Shown in pieces: positions 23,669 through 30,802 of a DNA stretch of 64,000 nt (position 1 is the stretch's first letter; each line of letters starts with the position of its first letter). The stretch lies in the IMG/VR virus record IMGVR_UViG_3300027763_000001, positions 1-64,000 of that record, one strand, 5' to 3'. This DNA is from a virus. A model generated the notes under the pieces. That model ran no database searches and was not told where the DNA came from. It was given only the letters and a program-made list of their open reading frames with translations. The position numbers were made by a program, and so were the translations under genes.

Positions 23669-23674
23669 AGTCTA
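23669..23674 (-). promoter_or_regulatory. Possible -10 element TAGACT
   Basis: On the minus strand TAGACT lies 24-29 bases ahead of ATG 23645, the same hexamer and spacing as upstream of the lysin gene. It overlaps the 3' end of the neighbouring 77-residue gene. Confidence 0.3.
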
Positions 23675-23905
23675 CCGGGAAGGTTCCCCCGCCCCCGGCC
23701 GCGGGTCCAGGGCGACATCCATGCCCTTCTCGACGATCTCGCGCAGCTCCTCGGTGCTCGGGTAGTGGCGCAACATTGTGCGGGCCGCGATCCTCAGCTC
23801 CATCGACAGGTTGCGCGACTCGGCCGGATCGGTCAGCCGCTGCAGGAAGGCCCTCGATGCCACCACCATGGCGGCCGATGCCAAGCGCCGTTTTCCGTTG
23901 TCCAT
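23672..23905 (-). CDS. Small helical protein resembling the BPSL0761 family, 77 aa
   Basis: The start is ATG 23905 (MDNGKRRLASAAM...). A longer frame exists but would run across the opposing promoter. The core LASAAMVVASRAFLQRLTDPAESRNLSMELRIAARTMLRHYPSTEELREI resembles small proteins of the BPSL0761 type (a helical 'trefL...P...A..LLRHYP' pattern) known from bacteria and phages, with unknown function. The C-terminal tail is Pro/Gly-rich. It is divergent from the diphosphohydrolase gene, and its start codon overlaps the -35 hexamer of that promoter. Confidence 0.5.
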   Translation of the reverse strand: MDNGKRRLASAAMVVASRAFLQRLTDPAESRNLSMELRIAARTMLRHYPSTEELREIVEKGMDVALDPRPGAGEPSR

Positions 23906-23934
23906 TGACACAAGGTTGACACACCTTGCATAAT
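23905..23934 (+). promoter_or_regulatory. Promoter with embedded 18-bp operator-like palindrome
   Basis: Consensus -35 TTGACA (23905-23910) and -10 CATAAT (23929-23934) are 18 bases apart. The entire spacer is the perfect inverted repeat CAAGGTtgacacACCTTG (23911-23928). A second TTGACA (23916-23921) lies 11 bases from the first, inside the palindrome. A protein bound here would block RNA polymerase completely. The predicted start near 23941 leaves a very short leader to the TTG start at 23957. Confidence 0.65.
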
Positions 23935-23956
23935 ACTGGGACTGGCTTGCGACACC

Positions 23957-24532
23957 TTGAGCTACTCGAACGATCGAATTACGCGGCCGTGGCTGGGCAC
24001 CGCCCAAGCTTTACGCCACGTCGAGCGGATTCACCAAGAGGAAGAGGCCGCGCTCAGCGGGCAGCCTGCTTCGCCCGCCGAGGACGACCTCAAGCCCACC
24101 AACCCCAAGACAGCGATCGGAGACAGGAAAGTCCCGCTCGCGCTGTGCTCCCCGATCGCAGCAGCTCACTGGGTCCTCGCTCAGTTTGCTGGCATGTGCA
24201 AGTACCAAGCCTGGAACTGGCGAATTGCTGGGGTGCGAAGCAGCACTTATCTTTCGGCGATCAAACGCCACCTCGACGCTTACATCTCAGGCGAAGAGCT
24301 TGACCCCGTTGACGGCTCTCACCACCTCGGCAACATTATGGCCTGCTGCGCGATCTTGCTCGACGCGCAAGCGGCCGGCAAGCTCAACGACGACCGCCCA
24401 CCAAGCGTCGACTGCCGCGGCACGTACGAGTTTGTCGAGAAGCAGATGGTCGCGCTTCGCGAGAAGTATAAGCACATCGAGCAGAAACCATACACGATCG
24501 AAGACACGATCAAGCCCGATGCAACAACCTGA
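23957..24532 (+). CDS. dATP/dGTP diphosphohydrolase-type protein (DUF5664-like)
   Basis: The 191-residue product carries the DUF5664-type pattern: NPKTAIGDRKVPLALCSPIAAAHWVL, then FAGMCKYQAWNWRIAGV, then YLSAIKRHLDAYISGEELDPVDGSHHLGNIMACCAILLDA. The repeated acidic and His residues resemble the metal site of MazG-like and dGTP/dATP-hydrolysing phage proteins. Family knowledge: such proteins trim purine dNTP pools, sometimes to bias DNA composition. The TTG 23957 start follows the strong promoter by about 16 bases. Several plus-strand frames are open, but only this one shows conserved-looking blocks. Confidence 0.7.
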   Translation: MSYSNDRITRPWLGTAQALRHVERIHQEEEAALSGQPASPAEDDLKPTNPKTAIGDRKVPLALCSPIAAAHWVLAQFAGMCKYQAWNWRIAGVRSSTYLSAIKRHLDAYISGEELDPVDGSHHLGNIMACCAILLDAQAAGKLNDDRPPSVDCRGTYEFVEKQMVALREKYKHIEQKPYTIEDTIKPDATT

Positions 24533-24773
24533 CATGCAGCTCAACAGCGAACTGATTGGGGATCTCAAAATCGCCCAAGACTTAATCGGTTCTCCCGAGA
24601 CTGGAGAAGCCGAGCGCGCTGAGATGCTCAAAGCTCTCTGCGCTTTTCACGAAGAGCGCCTCAACTGGCGTTTGCAGCGGGTCCTCGAGGGACACTCCTT
24701 CAGGCGCTTCCTTCAGCAGCCGCGCCTCGCCCGCCCCCCGGTCAGTGGCTGCAAGCCCAAGGGGTTTGGCTGA
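24519..24773 (+). CDS. Hypothetical small helical protein, 84 aa
   Basis: ATG 24519 overlaps the preceding gene by 14 bases. The product is helical (MQLNSELIGDLKIAQDLIGSPETGEAERAEMLKALCAFHEERLNWRLQRVLEG) with a basic, Pro-rich tail. It is probably co-expressed with the diphosphohydrolase-like gene from the promoter at 23905-23934. It converges on the virion block. Confidence 0.5.
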   Translation: MQQPDMQLNSELIGDLKIAQDLIGSPETGEAERAEMLKALCAFHEERLNWRLQRVLEGHSFRRFLQQPRLARPPVSGCKPKGFG

Positions 24774-24788
24774 TGCCTGCCGCGAGCC

Positions 24789-25559
24789 TCAGGGAACGGG
24801 AAGCTCGGTCGCAGGCACGCTAAACGAAGCCGTGTACCTGCAGGCTGCAGTAAACCTGACGCAGTCGAGGTATCCTCTCCAGTAATTGCTGTTGCCAGCG
24901 TACCCTGCGCCGATAGTGTTGATAAAAAAAGCAGACGTGTAATTACTATTGGTCCCAACAAGCAGTCCGTTTAGGAAAAGCCGCAACACTGGCCCATCTC
25001 TGGTTAGTGCGATATGATTGAATACGCCAGAAGTCAATGCGGGGCTTGGTACTACCTTGTCGAAGGCATAGCTATTGGCGTAAACGGTGATACCACCAGA
25101 GGATTGTGAATCTTCGTTGAGCCTAAACATTTGCTGGTTTCCGCCAGCACCCAAAGTGGAGCCCAGCATGCACCTATCCTGCTGTGCGTTCACCGCGTTC
25201 CACCACAGCTCTGCCGTGAAATCCTCTGCAAATGCTTCTCCGCTCCACCGCAGGGCGTCACCGCTGCCGTCGAACAAAGCGCTAGACCCGCCAAACCGAC
25301 TGGCGGCGGTGCTGAGTTGAGCGTTGCCAAGTACGGTTACCGCCTTAGCGTTGGGGCCGCTGTCGATAAACGCGGTGCTCCTGTTGTCTCCGTTCATCAG
25401 AAACAGCGCCGTGACATCGCCCAAGAATGGGTCGTCTGCGAACGGCCAAGCTCCTACCCTTCTCGCCATCGACTGCTCGTTTGGCAACCACAGCCCCGGC
25501 GCTGCGCCTGCTGTCGGCGCTCTCGGTACCCCGATCAAGCCGCCATTAAAACCCAGCAT
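24789..25559 (-). CDS. LamG/concanavalin A-like tail or surface protein, 256 aa
   Basis: Apart from a short N-terminal anchor, the protein is one laminin-G/ConA-like sandwich: FLMNGDN, FIDSGPNAKAVTVLGNA, SALFDGSGDALRW, FTAELWWNAV, SGVFNHIALTRDGPVLRLFLNGLLVG and YLDCVRFTAACRYTASF are the successive signatures of phage LamG domains. Such domains bind carbohydrate on the host or decorate the virion. Related domains occur three times in the 1,800-residue tail protein of this phage. The DNA is AT-richer than the flanking genes. It ends the leftward capsid-gene run, overlapping the previous gene by one base. Confidence 0.75.
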   Translation of the reverse strand: MLGFNGGLIGVPRAPTAGAAPGLWLPNEQSMARRVGAWPFADDPFLGDVTALFLMNGDNRSTAFIDSGPNAKAVTVLGNAQLSTAASRFGGSSALFDGSGDALRWSGEAFAEDFTAELWWNAVNAQQDRCMLGSTLGAGGNQQMFRLNEDSQSSGGITVYANSYAFDKVVPSPALTSGVFNHIALTRDGPVLRLFLNGLLVGTNSNYTSAFFINTIGAGYAGNSNYWRGYLDCVRFTAACRYTASFSVPATELPVP

Positions 25560-25918
25560 CAGCTGATGTCCTCGTAGCTGATCGTTAGCTCCAGATCGCC
25601 AGCCACGTCCGCCTTGGCCCTGAGGCTGTCGCCTTCCTTCAGGTAGATGTAAGCCTCACGGGCCACCAGGACCTGCGTCGCGCCGGCGGGCACCGAGATC
25701 AATTTGGCCAGGTGGGTGTCCACCCCTGAACGCCGCCACACCAGGTCAATCTTCGCGATCAGGCTGCCGTCGACATTGGCGCAGTAGACCGCATTGATCT
25801 TGAACACCTTGCCACTGGCCGCCGCGTTGGTCAGCGCATCCGCCAGGGTCGTTGTCACCGCGTAGCCAATCGTCTCGCCGGTGACGAGGCTTGGCTCCCT
25901 GAGATTCGGTGCGGCCAT
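25559..25918 (-). CDS. Small virion protein, 119 aa
   Basis: The product is almost entirely beta-structured (ETIGYAVTTTLADALTNAAASGKVFKINAVYCANVDGSLIAKIDLVWRRSG... LISVPAGATQVLVAREAYIYLKEGDSLRAKADVAGDLELTISYEDIS). This pattern is typical of small decoration or tail-associated proteins located next to tail genes. Its place between a SWIM-motif virion protein and a LamG protein supports a structural role. No specific family is recognised. Confidence 0.6.
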   Translation of the reverse strand: MAAPNLREPSLVTGETIGYAVTTTLADALTNAAASGKVFKINAVYCANVDGSLIAKIDLVWRRSGVDTHLAKLISVPAGATQVLVAREAYIYLKEGDSLRAKADVAGDLELTISYEDIS

Positions 25919-25924
25919 AAACCC

Positions 25925-27748
25925 TTAGCTTCCCCACCACTCTATGAGGCCCAGCTCTTCGGTTCCATAGCGCTGCACGACCCAGCTGGCGAAGTAATCG
26001 CGTGGCGGCCCGGACTTGAGCGTCGCCTGCAGCCCGCCTGCACCCCTTTGCGCCGTCTCCAGGCCGTGGGTGGCCACTGCGCTCAAGGTACCAAGCTCGA
26101 GCGCCCCCTGGCCTCGCAAGGCGCCGCTGAGGTCGGCTACCGGTGCAGCAAACAGTACCAGGGGCCCCAGTGAGCCCCGACCAACTAGGGCCGACTGCAA
26201 ATTCATGGTCATCACCAGGCGGGAGCCACCCAGGCCACCGCGGCCTGCCAGGGTGCCGCGGGAGCGGCGTTTGGTCTTGGGCCTGGCGACTCCCAATGCC
26301 CCTGCCCCCAGCAGCCGAATCTCCAGGCGCGCCACACGCCGCCCAGGGAGCACCGGTCCGTCGGGCCCGACGCCCAGCACCGGCACCAGCTGCAAGATGT
26401 CGACTCCATCGAGCTGTTGCACAAAGCCGCCCGAGGGCGGATCGAACAACCACACTTCCGTGGTCCCTCTGGGGCTCCACCAGTCGTTTTGCCGACACCA
26501 GGAGTAGGGCGGCTCGGCCGGATCAGTCCACAGAATCGGCTGATTGACGGGCCGGAAGGTGGGGGCCCCGCCCCGCAGCTCTCCAGTGGGGTCCAGCTCA
26601 AGGCCGATCGACGGGGCCACCGCCAGCAGCAGTCGATCGAAGGTGATCAGCTGCTGGCCCAGGGCCCGCCCCAGCTCCTTGAATGTGTAGTCTCGATCCA
26701 GCAGGGAGCGCTCGTCCACCCACTGCCTGCCCTCCATCGAGGGGTAATCGCTGGGCTCGTAGAACGGCACGCCTGCTTGCCAACGCATGGCGTGGATGTG
26801 CTTGCACTCCCGGCGCCGGTCCACCCGCCGGTCCAGGTCCCGCCATTTCTTGCTGTAGCCAATCGACTCCTGCTCCCAAGGGGTCTGCTCGCCGCGCCCA
26901 GCGGATGCGACCGGGAAGCGGTCTCGTACCGATCCGCCGGTGCTCATTAAATCGGCAATCTGACGGCCCTGGTAGTCCGGGCAGCTGCACTCGAAGCGGT
27001 GTGAACTGCACAAGTGCCGGGTTGCATCAGCCCGCCAGAAGACCGGCGCCTGCGGGCTATAGCCAATACGCCTCCAGTAGCTCCTGGGGCCAGACACCTG
27101 GCGAATAAAGGGTCTCGACAAATCGAAGATCAACTGGAACTTCGAGACATCCACCTCGATCAAGGTCAGCGCCACCGCGCCGACGGGGTCTTCGGCCAAG
27201 TCTTCCGGGTAGAGAGAGCCAGCAGCTGAATCCTCGAACTGATCGCCGACGAACGAGCGCCACGCCGCCAACTTGTCCCGGTCCAGGACGCCCTTGACGT
27301 CGTAAATCAGCCGGTGTTTGGAGGGGTCGACGTCGTCCCGGTCCAGAGTCAGGCTGCCAGGCTTGATCGATTGAGGCAGAATCAAGGCGCCCCGGGGGCG
27401 CTGGGTGACATGCCAGGCTGACTCGGCTGAGTTCAGGCTGGCAAACACCTGGGTGACCAGGGGAATGGGCCCGGTCCCGGGGCCGGTCTTCAGGCGGGCG
27501 TAGAAAGCCAGCTGTTGATCAAGCCAGCCTTTGCCGTCCCCGAAGAACATCTGCATCCCGGCTTGCCAGCGCCGGTAGTCGCTGCCTTTCTCGTAGCTCT
27601 CGATCAGGGTCGGAACCCGAATGCCGCCAGACTGGCCCGAGCCGGAGTACAGTCCCCGCGCCCGGCCGGCTACCGGCTTTGAGAAGTCATCGCCGCCCCG
27701 GGGGCGCGGGAACGCGAAACTGGCGCCGTACCCCTTGCCTCGGGCCAC
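25925..27748 (-). CDS. Virion/tail protein with SWIM-like zinc motif and GRG-L repeats, 607 aa
   Basis: GTG 27748 was chosen because it lies just after the upstream gene's stop; TTG 27781 would overlap it. The N-terminal 240 residues are unrecognised, with a beta-rich section. Residues 254-317 hold ECSCPDYQGRQ followed after 58 residues by ECKHIHAMRW, the CxC...CxH pattern of SWIM zinc fingers (C254, C256, C315, H317). The C-terminal 110 residues contain repeated short blocks (LAGRGGLGGSRL, ALVGRGSLGPLVL, ALRGQGALELGTL, QRGAGGLQATL). The same blocks occur in both long tail proteins on the plus strand. It is a structural protein by context. Confidence 0.6.
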   Translation of the reverse strand: MARGKGYGASFAFPRPRGGDDFSKPVAGRARGLYSGSGQSGGIRVPTLIESYEKGSDYRRWQAGMQMFFGDGKGWLDQQLAFYARLKTGPGTGPIPLVTQVFASLNSAESAWHVTQRPRGALILPQSIKPGSLTLDRDDVDPSKHRLIYDVKGVLDRDKLAAWRSFVGDQFEDSAAGSLYPEDLAEDPVGAVALTLIEVDVSKFQLIFDLSRPFIRQVSGPRSYWRRIGYSPQAPVFWRADATRHLCSSHRFECSCPDYQGRQIADLMSTGGSVRDRFPVASAGRGEQTPWEQESIGYSKKWRDLDRRVDRRRECKHIHAMRWQAGVPFYEPSDYPSMEGRQWVDERSLLDRDYTFKELGRALGQQLITFDRLLLAVAPSIGLELDPTGELRGGAPTFRPVNQPILWTDPAEPPYSWCRQNDWWSPRGTTEVWLFDPPSGGFVQQLDGVDILQLVPVLGVGPDGPVLPGRRVARLEIRLLGAGALGVARPKTKRRSRGTLAGRGGLGGSRLVMTMNLQSALVGRGSLGPLVLFAAPVADLSGALRGQGALELGTLSAVATHGLETAQRGAGGLQATLKSGPPRDYFASWVVQRYGTEELGLIEWWGS

Positions 27749-27752
27749 CGAA

Positions 27753-28286
27753 TCAGTAGAACCCGCCCTGGGCCACCACAATCGCCTGGGACGGCCCGAA
27801 GCTGGACTGCAGAATCACGCTGGCCCCTGCGTACAGATACCAGCCACGGGGCAGGATCAGCCCGGTGTTCTTCTTGTCCAGCTCGGACGGATAGGCTGCC
27901 ACGGTCGCAGCTGGTGAGGCCAGGTTGGGCACCGGAGCCAGCAAAGGCAACAGCGGCAAGTTGGTCCGCTGCCCCAATGAAAGTGACAAAAAGTCAGCGC
28001 TGGCCACCGTCCAGGCGTTGGAGCTGTTCAGGCCTGCAGCCGTGGGCTGCTCGCTGGCCACCACAATCAGGCGGGCAGCAGTGATCCCCGTCTCCGGGCC
28101 AACCGCCGTGATGCTGTCGATCATGCAGCCATCGCTGCCGCTGTCGACAAGCAAGCGCAGACCAGCTGGCACGAGGCTTTGCAGGTTGGTTGGCGTCGAG
28201 AGGGCTGCAGTCTCGCCGACACCGACGATCTTGAATAAGGGGCGATCAATCAGCAGCGGCTGTTTGTTGGTCGAACTCGAAGACAT
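27753..28286 (-). CDS. Virion-associated beta-rich protein, 177 aa
   Basis: The product has strand-rich segments (RPLFKIVGVGETAALSTPT, LVPAGLRLLVDSGSDGCMIDSITAVGPETGITAARLIVVASEQP) and ends GWYLYAGASVILQSSFGPSQAIVVAQGGFY. This pattern is typical of phage small tail or decoration proteins, and similar endings (RGWYLYAG) occur in cyanophage structural genes. It lies in the leftward capsid run with short spacing on both sides. The specific role is unknown. Confidence 0.6.
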   Translation of the reverse strand: MSSSSTNKQPLLIDRPLFKIVGVGETAALSTPTNLQSLVPAGLRLLVDSGSDGCMIDSITAVGPETGITAARLIVVASEQPTAAGLNSSNAWTVASADFLSLSLGQRTNLPLLPLLAPVPNLASPAATVAAYPSELDKKNTGLILPRGWYLYAGASVILQSSFGPSQAIVVAQGGFY

Positions 28287-28295
28287 GGATCGGTC

Positions 28296-29099
28296 TCAAT
28301 AGGGAAGGTTGGCAGCGCCAGGGTTGGGGCGCGAGGTATTGCGGTACGCCTCCCGCATCAGTTGGACCTGATCTATCAGGTCGGCATTGAGATTGAAGTT
28401 CGCTGCCGCGCCAGCCTGAGCCTGTTGCTCGGCAGTGAGGCCAACGTTGGCTCCAGTGGTCGACAAGGGGCCAGGGGCGGCGTCAATTGCCATGGTTTGC
28501 GGCAAGCCCGCCGGTGTAACAAGAGGCGCGGCGCCCTGCTTGGCCATAAAGCGATCGACAATGTTCAGCCCGTCGGCACCCCTGGCAGCACCTTGATTGC
28601 TCCGCGCCCAGGCAGCCAGGTCGGGGCGCAAGCCGCTGAAGCGATCGCCGCTCTCAGGGAAGGCGGCCCCCTGGGCAATCCCGCCGCCAGCGCCAAAGTC
28701 GGCCGCTGAAACTGGGACGGGCCGCCCGCCACCAAGTTCTGAAAGCATCCGGCGGCCGGTATTCCCAGGGGCACCCGGCAGCACGCCGTTGCTGGCGGGC
28801 GTGCTGAGACTGGCCGGATCCACTAAGCGCATCCCGGCGTTGCCGGCCGCTTGAACCAGAGCCCCGTTCCGAGAAGCGCCCAGGGGAGCCATTACGGCGT
28901 TGCTTCGGCTAGCGGTACTGTTTGTGGGGGCGCGCTGAGGCGCCATTGGCATCGGAGCCTGTCCGGCGGGCACGCGGTAATCTGCTGCAGCGTTGCCGTC
29001 GGCGGGGCTGCTGGCGGGAGGCTGAGGAGGTCTAACTGGCGCCCTGAAGTCGCTGCGGTTCATTTGGCCGAAGCCTTGAAGCATTCCGGATGGATTCAT
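28296..29099 (-). CDS. Disordered Ala/Pro/Gly-rich virion protein, 267 aa
   Basis: Nearly the whole chain is low complexity (PPQPPASSPADGNAAADYRVP, MPMAPQRAPTNSTASRSN, GNTGRRMLSELGGGRPVPV), with only short helical segments near the end (DLIDQVQLMREAYRNTSRPNPG). It resembles the putative internal proteins encoded at 55-58 kb. Position between capsid genes suggests a structural or assembly role. No family is recognised. Confidence 0.5.
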   Translation of the reverse strand: MNPSGMLQGFGQMNRSDFRAPVRPPQPPASSPADGNAAADYRVPAGQAPMPMAPQRAPTNSTASRSNAVMAPLGASRNGALVQAAGNAGMRLVDPASLSTPASNGVLPGAPGNTGRRMLSELGGGRPVPVSAADFGAGGGIAQGAAFPESGDRFSGLRPDLAAWARSNQGAARGADGLNIVDRFMAKQGAAPLVTPAGLPQTMAIDAAPGPLSTTGANVGLTAEQQAQAGAAANFNLNADLIDQVQLMREAYRNTSRPNPGAANLPY

Positions 29100-29101
29100 G
29101 G

Positions 29102-29596
29102 TCAGCGCCAGTTGGAGGTTCCGATGTGGTGTGTGATCCGGTCGACCACCGAGGTGTCGGCAGGGCCGGGCAGGGCATTGACGAACTCGGCGCCGGCAGC
29201 CCAGAAGGCGTGGCGCCGAGCGTCTTCGCGGCGATAATTCGACACGTAGAGACTTTCGGCCAAGCGGTCCACCTCTCGGAGGTAGATTTCTCGTCCGTTC
29301 TGATCGGCTTTGATTGGATCGGACTGGAAGATGGCCCGTTCGGTGTCGCCAGTGAAGCGCTCAATGCGCGATGGCCTGGGGCCATCGACGCTACCAAAAA
29401 CCTCTGAGAGCGTCCAAGCGCGATCGCAGCGATTTAGGTGCTCAGTGACCTTCTCATACCAGTAGGAATCCGGAATGCGCGCCATGGCTTCTTCCAGCCG
29501 CGACAGGTCGCCGGCGGGGATTCCACCGCCGGAGTTCATGCCCAGGTGAAACCGAGTGCGGCTTTTGTCGTAAGAAGAAAGTTCCACCGACCCCAC
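29102..29596 (-). CDS. Putative head-tail connector/adaptor protein, 164 aa
   Basis: GTG 29596 opens a mainly helical protein: RTRFHLGMNSGGGIPAGDLSRLEEAMARIPDSYWYEKVTEHLNRCDRAWTLSEVFGS, then DREIYLREVDRLAESLYVSNYR-type helices (from about residue 105). A GIPAGDLSRLEEAM-like start, followed by a helix every 15-20 residues, is typical of the small connector proteins encoded near capsid genes. The call is by size, fold impression and place. Confidence 0.5.
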   Translation of the reverse strand: MGSVELSSYDKSRTRFHLGMNSGGGIPAGDLSRLEEAMARIPDSYWYEKVTEHLNRCDRAWTLSEVFGSVDGPRPSRIERFTGDTERAIFQSDPIKADQNGREIYLREVDRLAESLYVSNYRREDARRHAFWAAGAEFVNALPGPADTSVVDRITHHIGTSNWR

Positions 29597-29611
29597 AGAG
29601 GGTGCAAGGCC

Positions 29612-29617
29612 AGTCTA
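29612..29617 (-). promoter_or_regulatory. Possible -10 element TAGACT
   Basis: On the minus strand TAGACT lies 16-21 bases ahead of GTG 29596, between this gene and the upstream helix-hairpin-helix gene, whose stop is at 29622. It repeats the hexamer found ahead of other minus-strand genes. Confidence 0.25.
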
Positions 29618-29621
29618 GGGC

Positions 29622-30050
29622 TCAGCCAACGAAGAACTGGTCTTGCTTCAGCACTTCGTTCCACTCGACTCGTTCGATTCCGCGCAGTTGATCCAGGTTG
29701 GTGAAACGCTCACCAGGCAGGGAGTTGCGCAAGTCAACGATCTTTTTCGCCGTGGCGTAGCCAATGCCCCTGAGAGCCACCAGCTGTTCAGCGCTGGCGG
29801 CATTGAGGTTGATCCGGGTTTCAGGAGGAATGGCGCTCGACGGAATCTCATCCTCGGCTTGCTGGGCTGGTGTCTTTTGAGGCTGGGGGCCATCGGTACT
29901 GGTTCCTGCGCCTGGCTCGTGGAAGAGCAGGTTTTTCAATTGCGGGTAGTAAGTGCGGCCGTCGTTGGTCTTGACCATCGCGAAGTCGACGTCGTGATAG
30001 CCGATGAGCTCGACGATCTGGCCGGTGGTCGTGTCTTTGACGAGAGCCAT
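29622..30050 (-). CDS. Helix-hairpin-helix (ComEA-like) protein in the capsid region, 142 aa
   Basis: ATG 30050 was chosen; a frame extending back to 30083 would run into the terminator hairpin. The N-terminal part is a small beta unit (ALVKDTTTGQIVELIGYHDVDFAMVKTNDGRTYYPQLKNLLFHE). After a Pro/Gln linker, the C-terminal part RINLNAASAEQLVALRGIGYATAKKIVDLRN...FTNLDQLRGI is a ComEA-type helix-hairpin-helix, with both hairpins (LRGIGYATAKKIV, LRGIERV). Such domains bind DNA without sequence specificity. A DNA-binding virion or packaging-associated protein is the simplest reading. Confidence 0.7.
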   Translation of the reverse strand: MALVKDTTTGQIVELIGYHDVDFAMVKTNDGRTYYPQLKNLLFHEPGAGTSTDGPQPQKTPAQQAEDEIPSSAIPPETRINLNAASAEQLVALRGIGYATAKKIVDLRNSLPGERFTNLDQLRGIERVEWNEVLKQDQFFVG

Positions 30051-30062
30051 GGCGGCAGGCAT

Positions 30063-30094
30063 AAAAAAGGGCACCCGACGCATCGAGTGCCCTT
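30063..30094 (-). terminator. Rho-independent terminator of the capsid genes
   Basis: Read leftwards, AAGGGCAC and GTGCCCTT form a perfect eight-base-pair stem, with an additional inner CGA/TCG pairing in the loop, followed immediately by six T residues (complement of 30063-30068). It lies just downstream of the 212-residue structural gene, so it would end or attenuate transcription from the major capsid operon before the helix-hairpin-helix gene. Confidence 0.8.
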
Positions 30095-30118
30095 ATCTTA
30101 CTGAGCCTGGCGCAAGAC

Positions 30119-30757
30119 TCAGTTCTCAACCCGGAATGGCAGCTTGACGTCTTCGAGGCCAGCCACGTCGTCATCGAGCATGTAGTTGACCTCGACGATG
30201 ATCGGGGTGCCGCCAACCAGGTCGGATGTCAGGTTGGAGCCAGCCACGGTGCCGGTGCTGTCGGTGGTCATCAGCAGCAAGGTCTCAGCAGCTGTCAGAG
30301 CGACAGGGGTGATCAGGCTTTGACGTACCTGCCGGGGGGTGATGGTAGCCGAGGCCACCGGAGCTAGAGCTGAGCTGGTGGCCACGTTGGCGGCGGTGAT
30401 CGTGTTGTCGTTGGCCACCGCGTCCGCCAGCTTCAGTCGATTGGTGTTGGTACCGACTAGGCCACTGGTGGCGACGCCAACCGAGCGGTCCCGGCGCATG
30501 TCCGGGATTCGAAAACCGATCGAGTACAGCTGGGCGCCAATAGGGATCACCAAGCCGACCCGATCGGGACGAGGCTTGTCGTCGGCCCTTAGATCGGGGC
30601 TGGGGATTGTAATCGGCCAGCTGTTGGCGCCAGTGGCGGTAATCAGGGCGTAGCCGAGAACCTGATAGAAGGCCCGGCCAGGCTCGGCAAGCACGGCCTG
30701 GTTTTGGTAGCCCGACAGGCGATTGACGTAGTTGCCCGGGTAGATGGTCTTGGCCAT
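30119..30757 (-). CDS. Structural protein downstream of the major capsid gene, 212 aa
   Basis: The product is beta-rich with many Thr/Ala stretches (TATGANSWPITIPSPDLRADDKPRPDRVGLVIPIGAQLYSIGFRIPDMR... NTITAANVATSSALAPVASATI...). This is typical of decoration or head-completion proteins that follow the capsid gene. VGLVIPIGAQLYSIGFRIPD reads like a well-ordered beta sheet. It is read from the same leftward unit as the capsid protein and followed by a strong terminator, so it is probably abundant. Confidence 0.65.
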   Translation of the reverse strand: MAKTIYPGNYVNRLSGYQNQAVLAEPGRAFYQVLGYALITATGANSWPITIPSPDLRADDKPRPDRVGLVIPIGAQLYSIGFRIPDMRRDRSVGVATSGLVGTNTNRLKLADAVANDNTITAANVATSSALAPVASATITPRQVRQSLITPVALTAAETLLLMTTDSTGTVAGSNLTSDLVGGTPIIVEVNYMLDDDVAGLEDVKLPFRVEN

Positions 30758-30802
30758 GAGAAGGATCGCCTACAAGTGGTGGATAAGGATTAGCGGGAGA
30801 TC

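Noticed and set aside
23954-23964. Second TTGACA (23916-23921) as the true -35
   Set aside because: Its distance to the only good -10 is seven bases, which is too short. The first TTGACA has the proper 18-base spacing.
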